Assembly: GCA_943737045.1 (NCBI GenBank)
Contig: CALSFV010000205.1
Location: 1,318,001 to 1,382,000, forward strand
Direction of reading: 5' to 3'
DNA length: 64,000 nucleotides
Origin: Parapristionchus giblindavisi
Taxonomy: Eukaryota > Nematoda > Chromadorea > Rhabditida > Diplogasteridae
Numbering within the stretch: position 1 is the stretch's first letter; every line of letters begins with the position of its first letter. Below are positions 1-11,318 of the stretch, piece by piece. The position numbers and the translations under genes are program-made. Below the pieces are notes generated by a model. It made no database searches. It was not told where the DNA came from and was given only the letters and a program-made list of their open reading frames with translations.

Positions 1-43
1 GTATATTTGAGACTACAAGCAATATGTGTTAATCGCAAAGCGA

Positions 44-103
44 ACACGGTGCTGCGGTGTCCCTTCGTAAGATAAAATTTAAAAAATAAATAAATAAATT
101 TTT
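44..103. repeat. 3' tail of a dispersed SINE/LINE-like repeat
   Basis: The motif GGTGT...GTAAGATAAA followed by (AAAT)n resembles the tails at 7800-7875 and 20075-20155, where GTACACC/ATACACC plus a run of ATTT appears in the opposite orientation. An A-rich tetranucleotide tail after a conserved block is typical of retroposon 3' ends. No body of the element is recognisable at this edge of the window. Confidence 0.35.
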
Positions 104-415
104 TTAAATGAAAACAATTTTCAAGTAAGTGAATTGTCCTCTTACCCTCCTAGTAAGAAACATTTCCATTTGAGATCTTTCGATATTACAACTAGTACAC
201 CGGAGTAGATCAATAATATTCTGTTACCATAGATGAATGGGTACGACAAATACGCACAGATCTATCAAGTAAATATCTTATCATAATATTTTGAAAATCA
301 ATGTGAATTACCTCGTGTACTAACTCGAGTGTTATGTCTACTGAATTTCGATCAGCCGAATCTGCTTCGATCTTAGTTATCACCAAGTGTGAACCAATGC
401 TTTTGAAGAGATATA

Positions 416-649
416 GTGAATGACTGTAAAAAGTGTATATTATACGGCAATAGTGATTTTGTTCCTAATATACTCAATGGAAATTTAAAAAAAAAAAGAA
501 AAATTACAGACTCGAAAAGTATCTGTCTATCGAATGATTCCACTTCGTCTAGACTTAAACGAAATAGAGATCTCCGTGAGTCTTGTTGGTTATCACGAAA
601 TGAAATCACATGTAATTCAGAATTCTCGTTTTTGACCTCAATAAAATGA
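416..649 (+). CDS. Possible 3' terminal exon of an unidentified gene
   Basis: An open frame of about 77 codons with a basic, Lys-rich patch (KKKRK) that could be a nuclear localisation signal, followed by a Ser/Arg-rich tail. The stop falls at 647-649 and AATAAA-type polyadenylation signals lie at about 641 and 664, which fits a last exon. A possible splice acceptor (TTACAG) sits inside the frame near 505, so the true exon may be shorter. No family is recognised, and an overlapping minus-strand frame of similar length shows how weak the evidence is. DNA from 650 to 1210 holds nothing I recognise. Confidence 0.2.
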   Translation: MNDCKKCILYGNSDFVPNILNGNLKKKRKITDSKSICLSNDSTSSRLKRNRDLRESCWLSRNEITCNSEFSFLTSIK

Positions 650-1211
650 GAAACGAAGTCGTAATAAAGTTGTGTACCTCCAGTCTGTAAATATATGTGA
701 TTTGTTAGATTAAATAAAAAAAAACAGAATTAATAGAAGAACCTCGAATAGTTCAACAAATATGCATCTTTGTTTAATTGTATCCACAAGACACTTGACT
801 ATCATCAGATTATTCATATCGTTCTGAAATTATTTGCTTATTCATTTGTTCATTAAAAAAATCCTATCAATAAAAGTGAACAAGGCAGACAACGGAAATA
901 ATAGCAATATTAGATTTTGGGCTTTCATAAATCAGATTTACCACCCACTTCACTCACTTTTTGAAGAAAATAAATCTCGTCCTTGATTCGTCCAAGAATT
1001 CGTTCATATCGCATTTTATAAGTGATTTCGTCTGTTTGGTTCGAACTGTTAATGTTCAACATACTGAAATTGAAAACACTAAAGCATAGCTCTCTGTAAG
1101 GAAAAGCAGCTAATAAAAATTAACACCCACAAATCTTCTTTAAATTGTGTTAGAAAGATTCGATTATGATTTGCGAATGTCACTTGGAACCCTGCAAAAT
1201 AAATATATATA

Positions 1212-2116
1212 CAGGGTGTCCAAAAAGTATTGTTGCATGAATAAATCCATTTATCTTCCTCAAAAATCATCATAGGCAATTCAAATAAAGCAGAGTATTT
1301 ACCACTTACCATAGCAACATAACAAAGAATGATCACTCAATCTCGCCTCCATTAGCCGCGATGACGCCTCTGAGACGATGATGGACAAAGTCGATGATGG
1401 GCCGCTGGTAGGGGATGCCGACTTTCTCAAATGTCTTTTCCAAGGACTTCTCGGTCTTCAACAGCCAGAACACGAGGATACAGTCTCCTGAACAAGCGGA
1501 TGCCGGTGGAGAAACCGTCTCTTGCATTGTCCACCCCCAATCAGTGATGGTTTTGGATGGAGTGTTGATGGCCAAGAGTCTCCTTGTGCTCGTGGATCTC
1601 AATAAGGTGTACTACGTCAGGACTATTTTCAAGAAGGTCTTTCTCCACTGTTGCCGCTCCCACTTCAATGGGGTTCACTGAGACTTCTAGCAGGATTCAG
1701 CGCCTACTCATTCGGAAAAAGTGACCCAGGCATGGTTCCGCACCCATGTGTCCGACTTCATCACGACTCTATTTTGTCCCTACAACTCTTCCGACCTGAA
1801 CCATTGGACTTCAACGTCTACGCAGTATTGTAGAGGGAGTACTGCTCTACCCACCATAAATAGCGCGAGTCTCTCAAGAAGGCCTTGGAAAAGACATGGG
1901 AGAAAGTCGGCATCTCCTACAAGCGGCCCATCATCGACTTTGTCCCTCATCATCTCAGAGACGTCATCGCGGCCAATGGAGGCCAGATCGAGTGATCATT
2001 CATTGTTATGTTGCTATGGTTAGTGATAAATACTGTGCCCTGTTTGAATTGTCTATGATGGATTTTGAGAAAGATGAATGGATTTTTTCGTGTAACAATA
2101 CTTTTTGGACACCCTG
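1212..2116. mobile_element. Mirrored Tc1/mariner-type element with transposase 3' ends at both termini
   Basis: Terminal inverted repeats begin CAGGGTGTCCAAAAAGTA and are flanked by TA at 1210-1211 and 2117-2118, the Tc1/mariner target duplication. The plus strand at about 1700-1996 reads, with frameshifts, as the end of a transposase: a W-F-R-x-H-V-x-D-F-I stretch, an NSSDLN motif equivalent to NSPDLNP, then LEKTWEKV... and a C-terminus ending AANGGQIE. The left arm (1333-1445) encodes the same C-terminus on the minus strand, ending AANGGEIE. The element is therefore an inverted pair of transposase 3' ends about 230 bp long each, around a degenerate middle. It cannot encode an active enzyme. 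The copy at 25127-25985 has the same build. Confidence 0.85.
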
Positions 2117-2233
2117 TATATTTTTTTAAACGTAATTACCATTCTGTAAGAGAAATGTTGATCCGACAGCATGTTTATTAACAGGTTTAAGGGATGCAAA
2201 CACGATCTAAATGTACTCGTCGTTGACTGATCA

Positions 2234-2348
2234 CTTAAAGGGAGCGTAACCTCTCGTAATGACTTCTTCATTGCGCATACTATTTCTCTGTTCTCTAACA
2301 ACGAGAAAGCATTGCGCGTCGAAGAGACCATTGATAGAGCTTTTAAGG
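2234..2348. repeat. Palindromic MITE, GGTCTCTTC family, copy 1
   Basis: About 115 bp with ends AAAGGGAGCGTAACCTCT... and ...AGAGACCATTGATAGAG, folding on itself. Related copies lie at 3514-3628, 8963-9038 and 58780-58900. All share an internal block with CTCTAACAACGAGAAAGC or its relatives. Confidence 0.6.
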
Positions 2349-2394
2349 CAAACCAGCGATAATTTTACCCTCCGCTATGACAACGCTCTCTCGT

Positions 2395-2550
2395 AGACAT
2401 GGTAAGCGTGAAAGCATAGCCAGAGCGGTTTTCAAAAGTATTTCGAATTAGCTCGAGCCTTCAAAGGCGTACCCCAAGTTACCTTTACTCTCTGCACGCT
2501 CTTTCTCAGACCAATAAAGCTAAATGGTGTGAGCGGGGAGCTTCAATTTA
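2395..2550. repeat. Degenerate copies of the CTCCGCTCTGGCA / GGGGAGTTTCAA repeat
   Basis: Segments resembling 'accctccgct..gacaacgctctctcg' and 'gagcggggagcttcaattt' match the core block of the giant palindrome (41210-41290). Another relative lies at 19481-19560. Dispersed noncoding repeats; boundaries uncertain. Confidence 0.35.
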
Positions 2551-2912
2551 GCTCGGGTTGCCACTTTATGCATACCTTTGGGTAGTCAAATATCTTCGCT
2601 TTCAGCAAGAATGTCTTTTCCCCCATTTCGAGTCGAGTTTGAATGAAAATATCAGTATCGGAGACGTGGACTATTCGAAAGGACTGATACTCGCAATCGC
2701 TGTAAAAAATATTATGCCAATAGAAATTAAAATGTGTAAAACATGTGCGTGCCCGAAATACGTGTGCGTTATTGCCAACCCTACCGGTGGTACTGTTTCT
2801 CTCTCTCTTAATAAAGTATACTACTTCTACTACTTGTTGTTCAAATACACAACAGTTAGTACACAAAATTTAAAAAATCAGCTTTCACATGACCAATCTT
2901 ATGTCGCGTTAA

Positions 2913-3094
2913 GATCTCGGAAAAGTAGAGGGAAAAGCGAAGTAGTGTTTGTGTTTGTAAAAATAGTTGGAAAAGTAGCTTAATTAACGAAAACTCATTG
3001 TGAGAGCTTGTAAATTACAAATCTATGCTTCAACTACTTTTACAATCACAAAATTAACACTACTTTTCAAATTTCCATCTACTTTTCCAAGATC
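2913..3094. repeat. Small inverted-repeat (MITE-like) element
   Basis: The ends GATCTCGGAAAAGTAGA and TCTACTTTTCCAAGATC are inverted repeats about 180 bp apart, and the inner sequence also has complementary 'actacttttc' stretches. No coding capacity and no clear target duplication. The region 3095-3510 shows nothing further. Confidence 0.4.
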
Positions 3095-3513
3095 ACCACA
3101 TTAGTCCTAACAAAGCCTATAACAGACAGAACTCAATTACCGTTTTAAAAGCAGAGACAATTTGATCAAAAGTTGCCTTGTTGGGAAGTATTGTACATTA
3201 AACGATAGAAGATCGATCACTATAATCGCTTGAGTGCACACTGCATACAGTGAGTCATCAGTAACAAAGATCTGCCAGAAATTTGCTATCTGAAATCAAG
3301 CCCAAGAAGAATGACAGTATATTTCACCGAACAAACTAAATTGTTTCCAAATTCGAACCGACTCTGCAGCAATATTTCGCTATTCCGTAAATCATACTCG
3401 ACGAAATAATTATTATTAATCGAGTAGAGCACTTCCCTGATGCATTTTTTCGAACATATTATTATTTTTTATTCTTGAAAGTAATCGTTTAAAAAATGAT
3501 TTTTTTTTAAATT

Positions 3514-3628
3514 TTAAATGGCACGTTACTTCTCTCAATGGTCTCTTCATTGCGCGCACTATTTCTCTGTTAACATGAGAGCATTGCGCGTCGAAGAGAC
3601 CATTGAGAGACGTTACGCTCCCTTTAAT
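3514..3628. repeat. Palindromic MITE, GGTCTCTTC family, copy 2
   Basis: Near-perfect foldback: CTCTCAATGGTCTCTTC on the left is mirrored by GAAGAGACCATTGAGAG on the right, ending TTACGCTCCCTTTAA. The sharpest copy of the family in the window. Confidence 0.65.
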
Positions 3629-3957
3629 ATCTTTTCTCTGTTTTTTTTAGAAATGTTGCGAGAATTACCCGTGCACAGCGCAAGCTCCAACAAAGACATC
3701 AGACGGAATTTTAAAATGTTCTGCTGTATTGATCATCGAGTAGAGAATATATTCACCGTTTGCTTTACGCTCACAGTAATATAGACAATATTCACTCAGG
3801 AAATAGGTGGAACTCTGCAAAATGAATCTTTCTTTCGAATATAAGGCAAATCAAGTTAACTAGAATAATATGAACCCCAGCTACAAGAGGCAAGTAATTG
3901 CAAGAGGCCCCATGTTGCAAGAGATCACCTGCTGCAAGAGGAAAAAGGGATGGCCAG

Positions 3958-4481
3958 CAGGGCTGTGCATTTTTCGTTTTTCGATTTTTCGAATTTTTCG
4001 ATTTTTCGACTTTTTTCAAACAATTTTTTCGACGAAAAATTTTTCGACTTTTTTCTCGAAAAATCGAAAAAAATGAGAACAGAAAATAACACTCAAATTG
4101 ATTATTTTATCGATTCGATACTGTTTGAAAGTTCTTTAGTTGTATTCCAGGCAACGTTTTTAATAATTTAATCACCTTCTGACACTGTAATTGTCATATT
4201 TGGTCGGAAAAATTCCCTTGGGATAGGTTGTCTAACTCAACTACCATCGTGTAATCCAAACTCTCTCAAAAAGACACTTTAGATAGTACTCTTTCGCTTG
4301 ATATAGTAACGGGGAATGGTGTAATCCAACGAAGTCGCGAGAAATCAAAAGAAAAAGCATTTAGAATTTTTTTTTTACAACATTTTTCGTTTTTTTTCGA
4401 AATTTTTCGAATTTTCGACTTTTATTTCCGAAAAATTTCGTTTTTCGAATTTTTTTCGAAATTTTTTTTCGCACAGCCCTG
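3958..4481. mobile_element. Non-autonomous hAT element with 8-bp target duplication
   Basis: The termini CAGGGCTGTGC and GCACAGCCCTG are perfect inverted repeats. They are flanked by ATGGCCAG at 3950-3957 and at 4482-4489, an 8-bp duplication characteristic of hAT transposons. The interior is T-rich near both ends (repeated TTTTTCGA blocks) and encodes no transposase. Ends and duplication are directly visible; the family call follows from TIR sequence and TSD length. Confidence 0.9.
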
Positions 4482-4871
4482 ATGGCCAGTCAAGAGATGG
4501 GGAACGATTTCGTGAACGCAGCCGGCCCTCAATTCATGAAAACTGCGATGCACAATCGCTCGCAATTTAGAAATGTCAAAATCCGCAACGAACAGTGCGA
4601 TTCATTTGTGTTTAATTTAGAGAGGGAATGAATTCTTACAAGGGAACTATCTCAGCTTGCTTTTTTCAAACTGGATGAAATTTTGCATAGACATAGCTGA
4701 ACATATTATAAGATCAAGTGTGAAGTCTAAAAATTCTGCCAGGCAATAGCCGAGCCATAAAATTGGTCCAAAGTTTTGACCCATGTTCAGTTAAGTTTCA
4801 CACGCGTTTCTGTGTTTCTGTGTCAAAACGATTTTCCGATTCATGGTCTGTTCCTTGAAAGGAACGAACAA

Positions 4872-4948
4872 GTGGAGCGGTGGTGTAGTGGCGAAGTGTC
4901 TTCGTTACCTTGGCAACAGTGGTGTGTTCGATGCCGCTGTGCTGCAAA
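4872..4948 (+). ncRNA. tRNA-like Pol III module in the foldback arm
   Basis: TGGTGTAGTGG fits the A-box consensus of internal Pol III promoters, and TGTTCGATGCC about 50 bases downstream fits the B box, followed by a run of T that could end transcription. A convincing cloverleaf is not visible: acceptor and anticodon stems do not pair well. The mirrored copy is on the minus strand near 6235-6312. Best read as a SINE-type head embedded in a DNA element. Confidence 0.35.
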
Positions 4949-5615
4949 TTTTTTTTTGCATTTTTTAAAGAGATCGATAAATGTTCATTTTTTCAATATT
5001 ATTCATTTATTTATTTATACCATCAAATATAATGAGCAGGGGGATATGTATAAGGGCAGAAGAGGGATAAATGGATTTCCGTCGCATAAGGCGATTTAGG
5101 TTTTGGAACGGTGGCAGTTTTCATGGTAAGGGTTTCAGGTACGAATTCAAAAACAATTTAAATATTAAAATATTCACTGTTTTGATCGTGTCAACTGTGC
5201 GAGACCAGATATTATTTTTAAAACGTAGTATTATTCAGACGTTTAGGATACTATTTCTCCATCATCAGTGAAAGTAAACTACCTACATTGAAAAATATGA
5301 ATAATATGAACGCCGACAAGTGGACTAGATAGGGCAAGAACACAACCGTTGAATTAGATGCAATTAAAGAATGAAAGGAATAAGAATGAGAGAAACATGG
5401 ACGCTGTGGTTGGAGTGAGGTTTGGGACGGCAGATCAGATAGATGGAGAGAGAGAGAGGAAGATAGTGTGGCTGTGATCAAAGAAGTTGAGCAAGGATAA
5501 TTGTGAGAGTTCTACAGACAGTTCAGCACGATTGTTCTCTTCCTCTCTCTCCCCCTCTGTCTGACCTGCCGTCCCAAACCTCACTCCAACCCAAGCGTCC
5601 GTTTCTATCGTTCTT

Positions 5616-5617
<2 letters not shown>

Positions 5618-5652
<35 letters not shown>
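5618..5652. repeat. (CT)n microsatellite
   Basis: Uninterrupted CT run inside the loop of the foldback element; it produces a spurious Ser/Leu-rich open frame. Confidence 0.9.
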
Positions 5653-5660
<8 letters not shown>

Positions 5661-5804
5661 TTCTTATTCCTTTCATTCTTTCATTGCATCTAATTCAACG
5701 GTTGTGTTCTTGCCCTATCTAGTCCACTTGTCGGCGTTCATATTATTCATATTTTTCAATGTAGGTAGTTTACTTTCACTGATGATGGAGAAATAGTACC
5801 CAAA

Positions 5805-5937
5805 TGTGGTGTTACATTTTCAAAACGTGCGCACGGCGTGCGAACGTAAGAAATGCACGCCGTGCGCACGGCGTGTATTTTTTCTATGTGGTGTTACATT
5901 TTGAAACGTGCGCCCGTTTTGAAAATGTAACACCACA
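5805..5937. mobile_element. 133-bp MITE nested in one arm of the foldback element
   Basis: Ends TGTGGTGTTACATTTTC and GAAAATGTAACACCACA are inverted repeats around palindromic GTGCGCACGGCGTGC blocks. The left arm of the host foldback lacks this segment, so it gives an approximate empty site. A related element is at 49346-49458. Confidence 0.75.
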
Positions 5938-6825
5938 TAAACGTCTGAATAAAACTACGTTTTAAAAATAATAACTGGTCTCGCACAGTTGACACGATCA
6001 ATACAGTGAATATTTAAATATTTAAATTGTATTTGAATTCGTACCTGAAACCCTTACCATGAAAACTGCCACCGTTCCAAAACCTAAATCGCCTTATGCG
6101 ACGGAAATCCATTTATCCCTCTTCTGCCCTTATACATATCCCCCTGCTCATTATATTTGATGGTATAAATAAATAAATGAATAATATTGAAAAAATGAAC
6201 ATTTATCGATCTCTTTAAAAAATGCAAAAAAAAATTTGCAGCACAGCGGCATCGAACACACCACTGTTGCCAAGGTAACGAAGACACTTCGCCACTACAC
6301 CACCGCTCCACTTGTTCGTTCCTTTCAAGGAACAGACCATGAATCGGAAAATCGTTTTGACACAGAAACACAGAAACGCGTGTGAAACTTAACTGAACAT
6401 GGGTCAAAACTTTGGACCAATTTTCTGGCTCGGCTATTGCCTGCCAGAATTTTTAGACTTCACACTTGATCTTATAATATGTTCAGCTATGTCTATGCAA
6501 AATTTCATCCAGTTTGAAAAAAGCAAGCTGAGATAGTTCCCTTGTTAGGTAACAAGTTTGTCTTTCTAAGTAGTCTTTCATGTATCTCTTATTATTTTTC
6601 AGTAACTTTAGATACAAAAAAACCAACACTCGATGGGTCCATAATTGAGCGTTTTTCGCCAGTGTCCACATTATATTTCAGAAGGCGGTTCATCTGAAAA
6701 CCGTCTTATTAGCTTATTCCTCGTTTGCACATACAAATGGTAGTCGTTGGCATCATATCGCCTTTTATTCTCTCCAACAGAGCACACAATGGAAAGATAA
6801 AAATAGATAAAAAAATGTACGCGCA

Positions 6826-6910
6826 CAAGACCTGAGAAGTGTTATACTTAACACCTTTTGGGTGATGAAATATCTAAAAAAGTGTTAAAGATAACACTGC
6901 ACCGGTCTTG
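6826..6910. repeat. Short inverted-repeat element
   Basis: CAAGACC...AGAAGTGTTATACTTAAC is mirrored by GTGTTAAAGATAACACTGC...GGTCTTG. About 85 bp, no coding potential. The DNA from 6911 to 7340 contains only a weak open frame that I cannot assign. Confidence 0.4.
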
Positions 6911-7341
6911 TATGTTATAGAGTACACCTTTCTCTCTGTGTGCATGTATGTCTACCCTTCCCATTTAACAAACCGCCTTCAAATACACATCATTTCCATC
7001 GATCCCGAATATTCGTCCGTAGTCGTTCGAGGAATGATAAACTATCTTCTTAGAAAGTTGGCCGAACCTAAAATGGACAATACTTTATTTAGTATTATCG
7101 TTCATTTATTGTTTGCATTTATTTTTAGCATCCGAACAATGTATTCAACGTAAAAGCGGTTGATTTTTATATGTAATACTTTGGCTCCGCGGTCACTTTC
7201 ATGACTCGCTGAATTTACTATTAGTGTCAAAGACAAATCTTACCTGTTCTGCCCTCCGAAGAAATTCAAGATCGGTCTGTAACTACAGTATTATTATATC
7301 AGCCGTGGGCTCCGCCAAGTCGGAGCTGATTGTGAGAGAGA

Positions 7342-7374
7342 GGGGAGATAGGCGAGAGAGAGAGAGAGAAGAGA

Positions 7375-7448
<74 letters not shown>
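7342..7448. repeat. (GA)n microsatellite
   Basis: Long GA-rich run that creates overlapping low-complexity Arg/Glu and Ser/Leu frames. From about 7690 to 8960 I see no gene, apart from the retroposon tail at 7800-7875. Confidence 0.9.
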
Positions 7449-7450
<2 letters not shown>

Positions 7451-7799
7451 GCGCGCTACTTGTTTTAACATGAAACTTGTGGTGCGCGGCGGAGAGAGAA
7501 TGGGTGACAGAGAGAGTGGAAAAGAAAGAGAGAGAGAAAAAGGGGCGTGGTCTGAACAAACCGATGACTATTCTGCTTTATTTATAGTGTATTGATATGT
7601 TAAGGTTATAGAACTGTGTTTTAAGCAGACTATTATACGTTAAGCTGATAAGCTGATAAAAATAAATAAATAAATAAATTATACGTTGAAGCATCGAAAA
7701 AGGCAGTCATATTCAACTCAGTGACCTCATCTGCAAGGAATATCAATTGAATAAGAATATTAATGCTTGTATGTTTCTATGTATTGTCTATTTTTTTTA

Positions 7800-7875
7800 A
7801 ATTTTATTTATCGTACACCGCAATGGTGTTTCAACAAGTACAAAGTGTCCGAGCGCAAAAGAATATGTGAAAGAA
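7800..7875 (-). repeat. Retroposon 3' tail copy
   Basis: TTTATTTATCGTACACC followed by a block ending CAAAGTGTCCGAGCG. The same block, diverged, is at 20075-20155, there preceded by (ATTT)n. Reading on the minus strand it ends in (AAAT)n, as retroposons do. Confidence 0.45.
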
Positions 7876-8962
7876 TATTAAACCTATTTAACTTTGTCAT
7901 GAACCAGGTGGCTTAAAAGGCAGGAAGCATTACGAAGACAAAAGTCCGGGTGGTTTTGGTATAGACTGTAATTATGGAAACATTCACAAACCGCCATTGA
8001 CGATGAAAAGACACGGGTGGTCTTCTGCTTGAATAATTTCGAATTTGAGGTCCTGCTTCATCCACTGGGGTATAAGCTGAATAGCAATAGGAGACTCTTA
8101 TCAGTAAACACAAGAGGTGTGCATCATTATTGATAAGACTATCGATTAAATAATATGTGCATAAACAGTCCGCAATTCTTATCAAATTGTTTAATCACGC
8201 ATCTCTGTCATTTCGAAATATTGCGTTGAACGGAAACTGAGAAAATGAAATAGATTTGCTGATTTTCACAGTTTCTTTGTCTTGTGTCGTTGTTTAACAA
8301 TGAGCGCGATTACTTTTGCTTTTTTATCGTTTGTGTGGCGGTACGACAAGAGAAGAGAGTGAGAAGTTGATAGTGAGACTATGAGCGGACTAACGTCACC
8401 ATACAAGGTGAAGTTAGCTGGAATATGAGAAACTAAGAGTATTCCTTTCTTTATTAGCTTTATTCAAGAATTGTTCTTCAAACGATTATGAGAAATTTTT
8501 TGTCCAGAAAAAGGCAGAAAAGAAAGAAGGACAATTTTAAGGAATAGATGGGACATATTTGTAGTTATGCAGATCTTTGTCATATAATTGCGGTTTTTCC
8601 CTATAGCATCGTCCTATAATAGCGGTATTGAAATCATCCAAACATAGTAGTTACATGTTCGTCGTGTCGCTTCTGATGCAGAAATGAACAGACACACTCT
8701 TAGAAGTGTCTAGGTGTCGGAAACCTGTCATTTTGCCACTTTTCAGCTGTTTTAGAGAATTTCCTTCCTCGACGTACATAACTATTACAAGTCTCCTTCA
8801 TAAAATGTTCGGGCGATATTTTCTGCAGCAATGACGATTACAGCGGTAGGCAATATTTTCTCATTACGTCCAACTATGGATCACATCTCGCTGAATACAA
8901 AACCAATTTCTCCAGCGTTACAACTATTGAGAAAAAAACCAGAGTAAAAAACGAAAAAAACC

Positions 8963-9038
8963 AGGGAGCTCTACCTCTCTCAATTGCGCACACTATTTCT
9001 CTGTTCTCTAACAACCAGATAGTATTGCTCCCTTTAAA
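8963..9038. repeat. MITE, GGTCTCTTC family, copy 3 (diverged)
   Basis: Truncated relative of the copies at 2234 and 3514, ending GCTCCCTTTAA. It lies only about 55 bp upstream of the start codon of chemoreceptor gene A, so it may form part of that gene's upstream region. Confidence 0.5.
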
Positions 9039-9093
9039 ATATAGCTGCTTTGGAATAAAAAAAATACTCCTACAGTTCAGGACGACTTTGAAA

Positions 9094-11044
9094 ATGCACC
9101 GTTTCTTCTGGATTTCCATTGGAATCGCGGTCATATCTTTTCCACCATCGTTGTTGGTCTCCTATAAATTGATGAGAACAAGAATATTTAAAGAGAGCTA
9201 TGTGTACAGGCTCATATCCATCAACGGAATCTCTGTAGGTTTCCGATTTTAAGTTTTTTTTATTAATCAAGCTAGAGACAATTATCGCCAATGTTGATGT
9301 GCTAATGCCGAAACGACTGCAATAAAGCTTTTTTTCGTTTCATACTCATGGATCTCATTTAGAAAAAAACACCTACTAATCACATTTGATATAATGAGAA
9401 AATAACAAAGATATATAGAAAAAGAATAATCCGAGAAAGTGTTGAATTTTTTTAAGAGTGCTTTCGCCTTCATTTTCTACGTGTTCGCTGTAAATCCGGG
9501 AATGTTCACTGCTCTGGCGCCGTTTATTCTCTTTCTCGTCGATCATTCAATAATGAACATCATATTCATCATATGTCTCATGATAGTTTCTGTCCAAATC
9601 CAATCAGCACTCTTCATTTCTGTCAATCGACTCGTGTCATTTATCCATCCGTATATTCAACCAAAGGTTTATACAAAACAATTAAGCATAATTATCATTC
9701 GCTTAATTTCAGAACGAACGGAAGCTCTTTCATGCTTCGATCATCATTGCATTTTCATCGCCATGGTTGATTTTGCCCATGTTTTGGGGTGACTACACAC
9801 TGCAAGAAATCAAAAAGAACGAAGAAACTCTCGGTTTCACGCCCTCTATGTCTATCGCGGATATTGTGAGTGTTTAAAAAAACATGCCTGATTTATTTTC
9901 TAAACTGTTGAGAAAAGTAGATGAAGCAGCCAACTTACAGGTGTATCTTTCTCCCTACATTATTGTTCATTCTTCTTCAATGATAATAAATTTGCTGATC
10001 AACAGCGTTCTTGCGTTTAAATTGATGAGTATACGAAAACGTGAAGATGTGGTATCGATCAGATCTAAAGTCGCAAATGCGGAACAAGGTTGGTACGAAG
10101 TTGCGAGCAAAATATGAAATTTAATAATTGGTTTTTATGTTATAAAATATTATTATATTATATAATATTGTAATACTTATTGTTTATTTATTTACTAGGT
10201 ATCGTATCTACTACTATGTTCAATGCCCTAGTCGAGATACTTCTTGTCCTGGTTACGGTAAGTTTTACTCATTTATTTAGCCATCAAGTACAATTAGATG
10301 GAAATGACAGTTCCTTTGCATACATATAGGACAGAGTATTTGAAATTTTTGGCAATTCTTGTCAAGCAAAAAAATGGCAAAATCATTTTCCCTTTATTCA
10401 CGACTTTTTTCTCTTCCCGGTCTTTTGTGCGCACCGCAAAAAAGTGAAAAACACTGCAAAAATGGGAAGAATGATTCTGGCATTTTTTTGCTTGACAAGA
10501 ATTGCCAAAAATTTCAAATACTCTGTCCTATATAATGTGTGTTTTTGGCTCCAGTTTGCCATGGGGAAGTGTTTCAGGAACTAAACGTTATAAACTGTTT
10601 TTTTTAGAATGCTTCGCGAAAGTGCCTATTACCAATAGTTTTTCCTTTTCACATGTTTAATAACGGTTTTAGTCATTTGGTTAGTGCCTTCAATTTGTCA
10701 CACGTAGGAATTCGAAGAATCAAAACGCTCTTTAGAAATCAGAAAGTCAAAACACTCTCTAGAATTTTCTAAAATTGTCAAGGAGCCAGGTGAAAGTAGA
10801 AATAAATATTTGTTAATACGCATATGACTTCAAAATCTGGCAGGTGATGACTCGGAACGATAGCGCCCACATCGCTTCAACTCTTGTTCTTCTTTGTGTT
10901 GTCCATGCTGCTCATCCGTTTTGGCTCATGGTCATCTTCATCCCGTCGGTACGACAACTCCTGATGAATGATATCCTTGGAAGGAATCAAGAAGCAACTA
11001 CACCGACTTCAATTGTTACCGTGGCGTCCGTCAGTAGATTTTGA
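9094..11044 (+). CDS. Serpentine seven-TM chemoreceptor (gene A), Srg/Srv-type
   Basis: Six exons with GT..AG boundaries: 9094-9234, 9457-9666, 9713-9865, 9941-10088, 10199-10257 and 10844-11044. The summed length is 912 nt, an exact 303-residue protein with no internal stop, and every exon phase agrees. Hydrophobic segments match a seven-TM layout. Exon 2 carries the S-V-N-R-L segment after TM3 followed by a Pro, typical of the Srg superfamily (Srg/Srv/Srt) of nematode receptors. Such proteins are expected in the membrane of sensory cilia; the ligand is unknown. The start is the ATG giving a hydrophobic N-terminus directly after the upstream MITE. Intron 5 holds a 200-bp MITE. The subfamily is uncertain. 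Confidence 0.82.
10329..10528. mobile_element. 200-bp MITE in intron 5 of gene A
   Basis: Inverted repeats of about 50 bp start GGACAGAGTATTTGAAAT and are flanked by TA at 10327-10328 and 10529-10530. It is intronic and does not alter the reading frame. The TA duplication suggests Tc1/mariner mobilisation. Confidence 0.85.
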
Positions 11045-11318
11045 TGTACATTTTATTAAATCTTTTTGTTCGAATTTTGCGGACCAAAAAAAGTACTGCT
11101 TTTGCCGTAGGCATAAAATATTATATTCCAATATTAGGGAAAGCAGCTATATAATAAAGGTTTAGGTTAACGAAATGAACTTCAAGCAATGCGATTTATA
11201 TTTACATTAAAATATTTCACTGATGACAAAGAAATATTATCTTGCAATGAACAAAGAATTATTTCCTTGAAAGTAAAGCAAGTTTTCATTGTGATTACAT
11301 TTTCAATATTATTTTATC

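Larger units (their letters stand above)
4639..6544. mobile_element. 1.9-kb foldback element with TTA target duplication
   Basis: The left end CAAGGGAACTATCTCAGC is mirrored at the right, and both are flanked by TTA (4636-4638 and 6545-6547). The arms match over hundreds of bases, so the same apparent 107-codon frame appears on the plus strand at 4776-5099 and the minus strand at 6084-6407; this is a product of the palindrome and not two genes. A 3-bp TTA duplication is the PIF/Harbinger pattern, but no transposase is present, so the family is inference. The centre contains a CT microsatellite, and the right arm alone carries a later MITE (5805-5937). The last inner piece of the arms ends near the loop at about 5500-5530. 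Confidence 0.75.

Noticed and set aside
2558..2983. 141-codon plus-strand frame
   Set aside because: No family features, 3' half overlaps an inverted repeat, and a minus-strand frame of similar length covers the same DNA.
4776..6407. Two identical 107-codon frames on opposite strands
   Set aside because: They are mirror images produced by the foldback element and contain tRNA-like and T-rich sequence; not protein genes.
7224..7595. Arg/Glu-rich and Ser/Leu-rich frames
   Set aside because: Translation of a GA microsatellite.
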